Shown here piece by piece: positions 42,493-50,225 of a stretch of 64,000 nucleotides of DNA. Below the pieces are notes generated by a model, which worked only from the letters and a program-made list of their open reading frames with translations, was not told the DNA's origin and did no database searches. Both the position numbers and the translations under genes were made by a program. How positions within the stretch are numbered: position 1 is the stretch's first letter; each line of letters starts with the position of its first letter. Source of the DNA: Pseudomonas sp. PDNC002 (GTDB lineage Bacteria; Pseudomonadota; Gammaproteobacteria; Pseudomonadales; Pseudomonadaceae); the NCBI RefSeq assembly GCF_016919445.1, contig NZ_CP070356.1, positions 5,025,502 to 5,089,501 of the forward strand, read 5' to 3'.

Positions 42493-43578
42493 GTGGAGCG
42501 ACAGCCCCAACTCCGTGCCATCGGCATCGGCAAGAGCTACGGAAGTTTCAACGCGCTGGATGGCGTGAACATCGACGTCCAGCAGGGTGAGTTCCTCACT
42601 CTCCTCGGCCCGTCGGGCTCCGGCAAGACCACCTTCCTGATGATCCTCGCCGGCTTCCAGGACCCGTCCCGCGGTCGTCTGGAGGAAGGCGGCGCCGACA
42701 TCACCAAGCGCCCCGCCGAGAAACGCAACTTCGGCATGGTGTTCCAGGGCTACGCCCTGTTCCCGCACATGAGCATCGAGGACAACGTCGCCTTCCCGCT
42801 GAAGATCCGTGGCGTGAAGGCCGAGGAACGCAACCGTCGCGTACGCCACATGCTCGACGTGGTCGGCCTCGGCGAGCACCTGGGCAAGCGTCCGGGCGAG
42901 CTTTCCGGCGGCCAGCAGCAACGTGTGGCCATCGCCCGCGCCCTGGTCTTCGAGCCGGACATGCTGCTGCTCGACGAACCGCTCTCCGCCCTCGACAAGA
43001 ACCTGCGCGAGCAACTGCAGGCCGAACTGCAGCGCATCCACCGCCAGGTCGGCACCACCTTCGTCTTCGTCACCCACGACCAGAACGAAGCGCTTGCCCT
43101 GTCCACCCGCATCGCCATCTTCAACCGTGGCCAACTGGCCCAGGTCGATGCGCCGGAAGTCATCTACAACCAGCCGAACAACCGCTTCGTCGCTGAATTC
43201 CTCGGCAAGATGAACCTCTTCCCGCTCAGCCAGGTGGGCCGCGCCGGCGAGCTGGCCTGCGGACGCTTCGGCGAGGCCGAACTGCGCGCCAGCTACTCCC
43301 CCGCCCTGCAGGCCGACGCTCCGCTGCTGGCGGTACGCCCCGAGCACATGCAGCTGCACAGCGCACCGCCGCAGGTGAACGGCCACAACGTGGTGCAGGC
43401 CGTGCTGACCGCCAAGACCTACCAGGGCGCCAGCACCGAGCTGTGCCTGGGTGCCGGCGCCGAAGGCAAGTTGCCCATGAGCCTGGCCGTACACGCCGAC
43501 CACCAGGCCTCGCGCCTGGAGCACGGCTCGAAGGTCTGGCTGAGCTGGCCCATCGAGAAAAGCCTGCTGCTGGCCTGA
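42493..43578 (+). CDS. polyamine-type ABC transporter ATPase (PotA-like)
   Basis: 361 residues, GTG start with GAGGTAAG upstream. Walker A is GPSGSGKTT (39-47), then MVFQGYALFPHMSIEDNVAFPL Q-loop, LSGGQQQR signature, LLLDEPLSALDKNLREQLQ Walker B/D-loop, and VTHDQNEAL His switch. A C-terminal TOBE-like domain is present (LLAVRPEHMQLHS). It is first in a complete importer operon: ATPase, binding protein, two permeases. The neighbouring gamma-glutamylpolyamine genes favour putrescine/spermidine or a related amine as substrate. Confidence 0.92.
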   Translation: MERQPQLRAIGIGKSYGSFNALDGVNIDVQQGEFLTLLGPSGSGKTTFLMILAGFQDPSRGRLEEGGADITKRPAEKRNFGMVFQGYALFPHMSIEDNVAFPLKIRGVKAEERNRRVRHMLDVVGLGEHLGKRPGELSGGQQQRVAIARALVFEPDMLLLDEPLSALDKNLREQLQAELQRIHRQVGTTFVFVTHDQNEALALSTRIAIFNRGQLAQVDAPEVIYNQPNNRFVAEFLGKMNLFPLSQVGRAGELACGRFGEAELRASYSPALQADAPLLAVRPEHMQLHSAPPQVNGHNVVQAVLTAKTYQGASTELCLGAGAEGKLPMSLAVHADHQASRLEHGSKVWLSWPIEKSLLLA

Positions 43579-43634
43579 GCCGCCGAACGCGTTAGTCCCC
43601 TTTTCGCCATCCCACCTGATCGGGAGCTGCCCCC

Positions 43635-44765
43635 ATGTTCAATCCGAAAGAGTTCAATCCGCACCAGCAAGACTGCATCGAAGTCCTTATCGAAAAGACC
43701 CGTCGCGGCCAGATCGACCGCCGTACCTTCCTCAAGGGCATGGGCCTGATGGCCGCCCTGCCGCTGGCCCTGCGCAGCGGCGTGAGCTTCGCCGCCGGCG
43801 ACAAGCCGCTGGTGGTGGTGAACTGGGGCGGCGACGCGATCAAGGCGTTCGGCAAGGCCTGGACCGAGGGCTTCTCCAAGGCCACCGGCATCCCGACCAA
43901 GATCGACGGCAGCGGCCCCACCGAGGGCGCCATCCGCACCCAGCTGTCCAGCGGCCGGGTGAGCTGGGACGTGGTCGACGCGGAAAGCTCGATCCTGCAG
44001 AACCTCGGCAAGGAAGGCCTGGTGCAGCCGATCGACTACAACGTCGTGTCCAAGGACAAGGTGCTGCCGGGCTTCGCCTACGAATACGGCATCGCCGACT
44101 ACATGCTCAGCTACGTGATCGCCTATGACAGCGAGCGTTTCGGCGACAAGGCACCGAAGACCTGGGCGGACTTCTGGGACGTGAAGACCTTCCCCGGCAA
44201 GCGCACCCTCTACAAGTGGATGAACGGCATGCTGGAGGCCGCGCTGCTGGCCGATGGCGTGGCTCCGGACAAGCTCTACCCGCTGGACGTGCCGCGCGCC
44301 ATGAAGAAGATCGAGGAGCTCAAGCCCCACGTACTGGCCTTCTGGGGCTCGGGCGCGGAAACCCAGCAGTTGCTGATCGAGGGCGAGGTCTCCATGGGCG
44401 CGATCTGGAACACCCGCGCCCAGGTGATCACCGAGGACAGCGAAGACCGTATCAAGTGGACCTTCGACAACGCGCTGCTGGGCTGCAGCAACTGGGGCGT
44501 GCTCAAGGGCAACCCGGCCGGCACCGAGGCCGCGATGAAATTCATCGCCTACGCCCAGGACCCGCAATCCCAGGTCGAGCTGTTCAAGATGTTCGGCAAC
44601 GGCCCGGCCAACCCCGCCGCCGCCGCGCTGATTCCCGAGGACCGCAAGCACCTCAACTGCACCGACCCGGCAAACCTGCCCAAGCAGATCATGCTCAGCC
44701 ACGAGTGGTACACCGACCACTACGCGGCGACCCTGGAGCAGTACCTGACCCACATTTCCAAGTGA
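43635..44765 (+). CDS. polyamine-type ABC transporter substrate-binding protein, Tat signal
   Basis: 376 residues. The N-terminus has a twin-arginine motif, DRRTFLKGMGLMAALPLALRSG, before a hydrophobic core and AxA-like SFAAGD, so export by Tat is predicted. The mature protein is PotD/PotF-like: LVVVNWGGDAIKAFGKAWTEGFSKATGIPTK, WDVVDAES, VIAYDSERFGDKAPKTWADFWDVKTFPGKRTL, GSGAETQQLLIEGEVSMGAIWNTRA. The binding-site acidic residues are not assigned. It feeds the permeases encoded next. Tat use is less common than Sec for this family. Confidence 0.9.
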   Translation: MFNPKEFNPHQQDCIEVLIEKTRRGQIDRRTFLKGMGLMAALPLALRSGVSFAAGDKPLVVVNWGGDAIKAFGKAWTEGFSKATGIPTKIDGSGPTEGAIRTQLSSGRVSWDVVDAESSILQNLGKEGLVQPIDYNVVSKDKVLPGFAYEYGIADYMLSYVIAYDSERFGDKAPKTWADFWDVKTFPGKRTLYKWMNGMLEAALLADGVAPDKLYPLDVPRAMKKIEELKPHVLAFWGSGAETQQLLIEGEVSMGAIWNTRAQVITEDSEDRIKWTFDNALLGCSNWGVLKGNPAGTEAAMKFIAYAQDPQSQVELFKMFGNGPANPAAAALIPEDRKHLNCTDPANLPKQIMLSHEWYTDHYAATLEQYLTHISK

Positions 44766-44780
44766 CACGGAGCGCAGGTC

Positions 44781-45617
44781 ATGGCCGATAACGCCCCCTC
44801 GCGGCTGAAGCTGGGCGCCCTGCTGCTGCCGCTGCCGCTCGTCCTGTTCGTGTTCTACGTACTGCCCTTCCTCGGCGTGCTCGGCTGGAGCGTGACGCTG
44901 CCGGAGCCGGGGATCGAGCAGTACCAGCGGATCATGACGGACCCGGCGATCCACGACGTGCTCTGGCGGACCTTCCGCCTGTGCACCACGGTCAGCGTGA
45001 TCTCCCTGGTGATCGCCTACCTGATGGCCTACTGCTGGGTCTACAGCCCGCCGTTCTGGCAGCGCGTGGTGGAAATCTGCGTGTTCATCCCGTTCTGGCT
45101 GTCGGTGCTGGTGCGTGCCTTCGGCTGGCTGATCGCCCTGCGCAGCAACGGTCTGCTCAACGACTGGCTGCAGTACCTGGGCATCACCAACGAACCCTTG
45201 CAGCTCACGCGCAACGAACTGGGCGTGGTGATCGGCATGGTCCACTTCATGGTGCCCTTCGCGCTGTTCCCGCTGGTGTCGACCATGCGCCGCCTCGACC
45301 CGCGCGTGCTGCTCGCAGCGCGCGGCCTGGGTGCCGGGCAGATGCGCACCTTCTGGAGCATCTTCGTGCCGCAGACCATTCCCGGCATCCTCGGCGCCTT
45401 CATCATCGTCTTCGTGTTCTGCCTGGGCTTCTTCATCACCCCGGCGATCCTCGGCGGCGGGCAGACGGTGATGGTGGCCGAGTACGTCTACCTGCAGATG
45501 TTCCAGACCAGCAACTGGGGCCTGGGCGCGGCGCTCTCGGTAGTGCTGCTGGCGCTGGTGAGCGGGATGATCTGGGCGCTGCTGCGCATGACCCGCGTCG
45601 ACAAGCTGGTCGGCTGA
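44781..45617 (+). CDS. polyamine-type ABC transporter permease (PotB-like)
   Basis: 278 residues with six hydrophobic segments (LGALLLPLPLVLFVFYVLPFLGVLGW first). The cytoplasmic EAA-type loop MRRLDPRVLLAARGLGAGQMRTFWSIFVPQTIPGI is in the expected place before the last two helices. It starts 15 bases after the binding-protein stop and is followed 10 bases later by a second permease; together they form the heterodimeric channel. Confidence 0.92.
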   Translation: MADNAPSRLKLGALLLPLPLVLFVFYVLPFLGVLGWSVTLPEPGIEQYQRIMTDPAIHDVLWRTFRLCTTVSVISLVIAYLMAYCWVYSPPFWQRVVEICVFIPFWLSVLVRAFGWLIALRSNGLLNDWLQYLGITNEPLQLTRNELGVVIGMVHFMVPFALFPLVSTMRRLDPRVLLAARGLGAGQMRTFWSIFVPQTIPGILGAFIIVFVFCLGFFITPAILGGGQTVMVAEYVYLQMFQTSNWGLGAALSVVLLALVSGMIWALLRMTRVDKLVG

Positions 45618-45627
45618 GGATTCAAGA

Positions 45628-46443
45628 ATGAACGCACACGAAACCAAAGCCCCCAGCCGCCTGCTGGCGACCATGGCGATGATCTTCATGATCTTCCCGC
45701 TGCTGGCGGTGATCCCGGTGTCCTTTACCAGCAAGCGCTTCCTGTCGATGCCCAACGGCAACTGGTCGCTGCGGCACTACCACGCGCTACTGGACAGCCC
45801 GGAATGGCTCTCGGCGATCAGCCAGAGCCTGATCGTCGCCACCGCCACCTGCATCATTGCGACCGCGCTGGCGGTGAGCTTCAGCCTCGGCATCTGGTAC
45901 CTGCGCTCGCGCCTGGCGACCCTGCTGATCGGCCTGGTGCTGCTGCCCATGGCGATCCCGCCGATGATCTCGGCGATGGTCCTGTACTTCATGGAAACCA
46001 AGGTCAGCCAGTTCGCCCCCGGCCTGGGCTACGACACCCTGTTCGGGCTGACCATCGCGCACATCGTGATGGTGGTGCCCTACGGTGTGGTGACCATGCT
46101 GGTGGCGCTCAGCCAGCTGGACCGGCGCATCGAGCTGGCGGCGCGCAACCTCGGCGCGAGCCTGGGCCAGACCACCTTCATGGTGGTGCTGCCGAACCTC
46201 AAGCTGGGCGTGGCGAGTACGGCGCTGCTGTGCTTTGCGCTGAGCTGGGAGGAGATCGCGGTGACGCTGTTCGTTACCAGTACCGAGGTGAATACCCTGC
46301 CCCGGCAGATCTGGTCCGGCCTGCGCGACAACATCGACCCGGCCGTGGCGGCCATTTCGGTGGTGCTGATCGCGCTGACCTTCGTCGCGCTGGTTGGGCG
46401 GATGGTTGCCCAGCGCATCGCGACGCGGCCGGTAGGGAGCTGA
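45628..46443 (+). CDS. polyamine-type ABC transporter permease (PotC-like)
   Basis: 271 residues, six hydrophobic segments, with the EAA-type loop SQLDRRIELAARNLGASLGQTTFMVVLPNLKLG. The RFLSMPNGNWSLRHYHALLDS periplasmic lead-in is typical of PotC-like subunits. It is the last gene of the ATPase/binding protein/permease operon; a dispersed repeat follows its stop. Confidence 0.92.
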   Translation: MNAHETKAPSRLLATMAMIFMIFPLLAVIPVSFTSKRFLSMPNGNWSLRHYHALLDSPEWLSAISQSLIVATATCIIATALAVSFSLGIWYLRSRLATLLIGLVLLPMAIPPMISAMVLYFMETKVSQFAPGLGYDTLFGLTIAHIVMVVPYGVVTMLVALSQLDRRIELAARNLGASLGQTTFMVVLPNLKLGVASTALLCFALSWEEIAVTLFVTSTEVNTLPRQIWSGLRDNIDPAVAAISVVLIALTFVALVGRMVAQRIATRPVGS

Positions 46444-46465
46444 TCGGAAGCCTCGGCGCGACTTG

Positions 46466-46586
46466 TTACCCTCACCCTGACCCTCTCCCAGGGGAGAGGG
46501 GACTGTATGGCATCAGGCGTGGACAATTGTCTCCGCCGGCACGGACTACCCCCTCTCCCTCTGGGAGAGGGCTGGGGTGAGGGCCT
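46466..46586. repeat. intergenic repeat of the CTCTCCC/GGGAGAGG family
   Basis: CCCTCACCCTGACCCTCTCC opens the element, and GAGAGGGCTGGGGTGAGGGC closes it in inverted orientation, with an inner CTCCCAGGGGAG-type stem. It lies between the PotC-like gene and tusA. Confidence 0.7.
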
Positions 46587-46611
46587 GCATCGCAGAGGAG
46601 GCCCCATTTGG

Positions 46612-46702
46612 GTAGGAGCGGACTCCGTCCGCGATCGCCTTCAGGTCCACTCCTGCAACAACCGCGCGGCGTAAGGACATCGCGGACAGGGTCCGCTCCT
46701 AC
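46612..46702. repeat. inverted repeat (GTAGGAGCGGAC family), copy 2
   Basis: The left arm (from GTAGGAGCGGACTCC) and the right arm (ending GGTCCGCTCCTAC) are complementary apart from two or three bases, with a centre different from the copy at 41181-41262. It abuts the 3' side of the tusA gene. Confidence 0.7.
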
Positions 46703-46727
46703 GCGCATTCGGATATCGGCAGGACGA

Positions 46728-46967
46728 TCACTCCGCCTTCTTGCGAATCCAGTACAGGTAGGTTCCCGCCTCTTCCTGCTGCTCCACCAGCTCGTAGCCG
46801 AGGAAGACGCAGAACTTGGGGATGTCGCGGCGGGTGGAAGGGTCGGTGGCAATCACCTTGAGCAGCCCGCCGGCTGGCAGGTCGCGCACCTTGTTGTGCA
46901 GCATCATGACCGGCTCGGGGCAGTTCAGGCCGGTGGCGTCGAGAATCGCATCGACAGGCTGGGACAT
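46728..46967 (-). CDS. tusA: TusA-family sulfur carrier protein
   Basis: 79 residues from ATG 46967, with GGAG upstream. The CPxP motif ([14 protein letters not shown], Cys16) and the C-terminal [10 protein letters not shown] match TusA, which takes persulfide sulfur from IscS and passes it to TusBCD for tRNA 2-thiouridine synthesis and other sulfur routes. In PAO1 the gene near acnA/pauB2 (PA1564) appears to be the equivalent. It is monocistronic here and is flanked by a repeat. Confidence 0.9.
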   Translation of the reverse strand: MSQPVDAILDATGLNCPEPVMMLHNKVRDLPAGGLLKVIATDPSTRRDIPKFCVFLGYELVEQQEEAGTYLYWIRKKAE

Positions 46968-47109
46968 CACGTCACTCCAGAAAATCCAATGGCGCATTGT
47001 CGCGCAAAGCGCACCGATCGGTCACCTCGCGTCCGTCCGGGTCACCGAACCTTGGTTGGGGGTGAGTCGTGACAACGCCGGGCATGCTGGCGCATTCGCC
47101 CCCAATGGA

Positions 47110-48672
47110 ATGACCATGCGCGCCCTCCTCTGCCTGTGCCTCGCACTGCTCGCCGGCTGCGCCGCGCGTGACCAAGTTCCGGACTTCAGCGCCAGCCAGG
47201 GCAAGGACCTGCCGGCCACCTGGTTTGAGGCGGTCATCGTCGCGCGCGACGGCACCAAGCTCTCCGCCACGGTCTTCCAGCCCGCGCTGAAGGCCGGCGA
47301 AACCGCTCCGGTGATCGTCCACACCCACGGCTGGGGCGGCTGGCGGGTGACCGGCCCGGATGGCTACTACGGCAAGAACATGATGTCCGGCCGCGCCGCA
47401 TTGCGCGCCTGGAAGGCCGGCTTCTGGGTGGTCAGCTACGACCAGCGTGGCTGGGGCGGCAGCGACGGGCGCATCGAGATGATGAACCCGCAGTTCGAGG
47501 TGCAGGACGCCAGCGCGGTGATCGACTGGGCCGCCACGCACCTGCCACGCCTGACGATGGACGGCCCGAACGACCCGCGCGTCGGCATGCTCGGCGAAAG
47601 CTACGGTGGCGCCGTGCAGCTATTGGCCTCGGCGGAAGACCCGCGCATCGACGCTATCGTGCCCATCGCCACCTGGTACGACCTGGCCGACGCCCTGGCG
47701 CCGGATGGCCAGTTGAAGATTGGCTGGGGCGGCGTGCTGGTGAGCCTGGGGCTCGCCACGGGCTACGACCTGGGCAAGTTCGTTCAGTCCGACTACCTGC
47801 ACACTACCGGCGGGCGCATGGCGGCGCCAGTGCAGGCCGAGCTGCACGCCAACAGTCTCGCCAGCTACTGCGCGGCGGGCCGCCTGCCCCACGCCGACGC
47901 CCTGCTGATCCAGGGCCTGCGTGACACCCTGTTCCCGCTGGACCAGGGCCTGCAGATCCGCCAGTGCCTGAAACAGGGCCCGGCGGACGTTCGGCTGCTC
48001 GGCATGCAGGGCGGGCACATCCTGCCGCCGCCCATCCAGGCCTGGAGCGGGCTGCCGCCGTTCAACAACGAGCCGGTGATCCACTGTGGCTCGCGGGCGA
48101 TCAATCTCTACACCGGCATCGTGGCGTGGTACGAGGAAAAACTGCGCAAGCGCCCCGGCGCCGCCGACAGCGTGCCGGATCTGTGCATCAGCCTCGATCT
48201 CGACCAGGGCGTGGCGCTGGACAACCTACCGCCGCCCGGCGTGACCGTGGCGTTGCCGGCCACAGCAATCCGCCCGGCGGTGAGCGGCCTGGTGCAGCCT
48301 TCGCGATTCATTCCCTTGCAGCGAGTGAGCGAAACCAGCGCCTTGCTCGGCAGCGCTGAAGTACGCCTGAGTCAACCGCTGACGGAACGCCCGGACGCAC
48401 AGGTTTTCGCGGCGTTGGCGATCCGCAGCGCCGATGGCCGCACACGGCGGCTGGACGAACAGGTGAAACCGTTGGCAAACCAGGGGAGCACGCGCTTGAA
48501 CGCCGTCAGCGCCAGCCTCGCGCCAGGGGATGAGATCGGCTTGCTGGTGAGCGGTTTTAGCGACCAGTACCTGTTCAACAGTTCCTGGCGGATTACGCCG
48601 GTGGAGTTGCGGGGCGAGGTGCAGTTGCCGAGCGTCGTACCGCTGCAGCCGCGTGTGGCCGGCTCCCAGTAG
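47110..48672 (+). CDS. CocE/X-Pro peptidase-like alpha/beta-hydrolase lipoprotein
   Basis: 520 residues from ATG 47110 (an ATG two codons later is equally possible). The signal ends in the lipobox LLAGC. The hydrolase domain shows VIVHTHGWGGWR oxyanion-side sequence, VVSYDQRGWGGSDG, and the nucleophile elbow GMLGESYGG (Ser164), with a later LIQGLRDTLFPLDQGLQI Asp block and MQGGHILPPP His, which fits the S15/CocE family. The C-terminal ~120 residues form a beta-sandwich-like domain. It is likely a periplasmic or outer-membrane esterase or peptidase. A tandem repeat array follows the stop. Confidence 0.83.
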   Translation: MTMRALLCLCLALLAGCAARDQVPDFSASQGKDLPATWFEAVIVARDGTKLSATVFQPALKAGETAPVIVHTHGWGGWRVTGPDGYYGKNMMSGRAALRAWKAGFWVVSYDQRGWGGSDGRIEMMNPQFEVQDASAVIDWAATHLPRLTMDGPNDPRVGMLGESYGGAVQLLASAEDPRIDAIVPIATWYDLADALAPDGQLKIGWGGVLVSLGLATGYDLGKFVQSDYLHTTGGRMAAPVQAELHANSLASYCAAGRLPHADALLIQGLRDTLFPLDQGLQIRQCLKQGPADVRLLGMQGGHILPPPIQAWSGLPPFNNEPVIHCGSRAINLYTGIVAWYEEKLRKRPGAADSVPDLCISLDLDQGVALDNLPPPGVTVALPATAIRPAVSGLVQPSRFIPLQRVSETSALLGSAEVRLSQPLTERPDAQVFAALAIRSADGRTRRLDEQVKPLANQGSTRLNAVSASLAPGDEIGLLVSGFSDQYLFNSSWRITPVELRGEVQLPSVVPLQPRVAGSQ

Positions 48673-48712
48673 GAGCTATTGCCTCTTCCCGGATGAATCC
48701 GTGTCTGGGCTC

Positions 48713-49110
48713 TCCCCCTCACCCCAACCCTCTCCCTCAGGGAGAGGGGGCAGATCGTGCCGGCTGACATCGCGGTTTCACTTTCCACCGAACGGTCCTC
48801 TCTCCCTCAGGGAGGGGGCGCATCGGCCCGGCTGACATCGCAATCTCACCCTCCACCAAACGGTCCATCTCCCTCAGGGAAGGGGCGCATCGGCCCGGCT
48901 GACATCGCAATCTCACCCTCCACCGAACGGTCCATCTCCCTCAGGGAAGAGGCGCATCGGCCCGGCTGACATCACAATCTCACCCTCCACCGAACGGTCC
49001 CCTCTCCCCCTGGGAGAAGGCGCATCGTCCCGGCTGACATCACGATCTCACCCTCCACCGATCGGTCCCCTCTCCCCCTGGGAGAGGGTTAGGGTGAGGG
49101 CTGACCCGAG
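48713..49110. repeat. tandem array of a 67-68 bp unit (CTCTCCC/GGGAGAGG family)
   Basis: The sequence (A)ACGGTCC recurs at 48791, 48859, 48926, 48993 and 49061, a spacing of 68, 67, 67 and 68 bases. Every unit contains CTCCCTCAGGGA or CTCCCCCTGGGA, GGCGCATCG, CGGCTGACATC and CTCACCCTCCACC. Left and right ends carry the solitary repeat's CCCTCACCCC and GTTAGGGTGAGGGC edges, so the array looks like internal expansion of one dispersed element. Units are contiguous, with no unique spacers. Confidence 0.85.
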
Positions 49111-49202
49111 CACGTAACTCTCGGGGGCGGTAGCGGACCCTGCCCACGGTCGCGCCTACAGGACACTCGTTCAGGGTACAGCGACGATCGTCGGAAACGG
49201 CA

Positions 49203-49224
49203 GTTCGCGAGCAAGCTCGCGAAC
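49203..49224. repeat. REP-like palindrome
   Basis: GTTCGCGAGC and GCTCGCGAAC form a 10-bp perfect stem around AA, 24 bases from the convergent gene end at 49248. This is a widespread Pseudomonas REP core. Confidence 0.7.
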
Positions 49225-49247
49225 AAAATCTGCGCCAACACCTGATG

Positions 49248-50126
49248 TCAGCGCAACGGCCCGTCCGGCGCCTCGTCCAGCTGCGCCAGCAGCATCGGCT
49301 GGCTATCGCCGCCCACCGGCAACAGCGCCCACTGCTCCTTCTTGCCCAGCCTGCGATAGCTTTGCTTCACCTGGCTGCCCAGCGGCAACGGCGCCTTGAA
49401 GTGCGCATCCAGGCGCACGTTCTCCGCCAGCCGGCGGCCAGTCAGGCTGCGCGCCAGGCCCCACATGCCGTGGGCGAAGGGCTTGCCGAAGCCATAGTGC
49501 GAGGCCATCAGCCGCGATAGGTGCAGAGGGTTGAAGTCCCCGCTCAACCCCGCGTAACGCCAGCCGACGATCTTCGGCACGCGCCATTGCACGCCGGAGT
49601 GGACCGGCGCTTCCAGGGTGTGCCACTGGGCGCGCTCCGGCAGCGGGTCGGGCTCGCGTCCATCATCGAGGAAATCGCCACGGCGCAGGTAGGTGGTGAT
49701 CGACTGCCAATAAAGCATGTCGTGGTGCCAGGCTTCGGTGACCACATCCACTTCCAGCCCCAGTTCGCTGCGCCGGCTGGTGAGGATGCGGCAGTCGAAC
49801 TGCAGTGGTTCGTGCTCGTCGAGCATGCGGTAACGCTGGATGTGGCTGCGCAGGTGGATCAGGCCCACGACCGACAGCGGCATGCGCGACCGGCTGAGCA
49901 GGCGCAGGTGCAGCGGCAGGCTGATCACCTGCGGATAGAGCAGCGGCACGCCCAGCGCCGGGTCCAGCCCGAAGTGCTCGCGGTAGGCGCGCAGGTGGCG
50001 CAGGTCGAATCGCAGGGTGCGGCTGTCCATCGCCAGGTAGGGCACGCGCTCATCGCGGCCAAGGCCACGGCGCGGCAGCAGCATGCGGCTGTAACTGCCC
50101 AATAGTGAGGGCAACTTTCGCTTCAC
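49248..50126 (-). CDS. MaoC-like hot-dog domain protein
   Basis: 292 residues if the GTG at 50126 is used (GGAGAC six bases upstream, then KRKLPSLLGSYSRM). An ATG at 50159 lies in the same frame without an RBS. The C-terminal half has the MaoC signature YAGLSGDFNPLHLSRLMASHYGFGKPFAHGMWGLARSL, with the catalytic-type Asp/His of hydratase 2 enzymes. The N-terminal half is a degenerate hot-dog (PLHLRLLSRSRMPLSVVGLIHLRSHI). It may be an enoyl-CoA hydratase-like or acyl-binding protein; PAO1 PA1563 seems to be the equivalent. It follows rlmM on the same strand at 100 bases. Confidence 0.8.
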   Translation of the reverse strand: MKRKLPSLLGSYSRMLLPRRGLGRDERVPYLAMDSRTLRFDLRHLRAYREHFGLDPALGVPLLYPQVISLPLHLRLLSRSRMPLSVVGLIHLRSHIQRYRMLDEHEPLQFDCRILTSRRSELGLEVDVVTEAWHHDMLYWQSITTYLRRGDFLDDGREPDPLPERAQWHTLEAPVHSGVQWRVPKIVGWRYAGLSGDFNPLHLSRLMASHYGFGKPFAHGMWGLARSLTGRRLAENVRLDAHFKAPLPLGSQVKQSYRRLGKKEQWALLPVGGDSQPMLLAQLDEAPDGPLR

Positions 50127-50225
50127 GAAGGTCTCCGGAGGATCTCGCGCGCCTAGCATGGGCAATGCCAGGCGGCGCGACAAGCCACCAAAGGTCGGGT
50201 GGCGCTGCGGAACCTTTCCGAGTCG

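Noticed and set aside
43419-45761. 780-codon open frame on the minus strand across the importer genes
   Set aside because: It crosses three convincing ABC-transporter genes and their gaps, is rich in His/Gln/Arg/Val/Ala, and has no domain. It is a shadow of codon bias.
48713-49110. Tandem array resembling a CRISPR
   Set aside because: The whole 67-68 base unit is conserved, with no unique spacers and no cas genes nearby. It is a tandem repeat.
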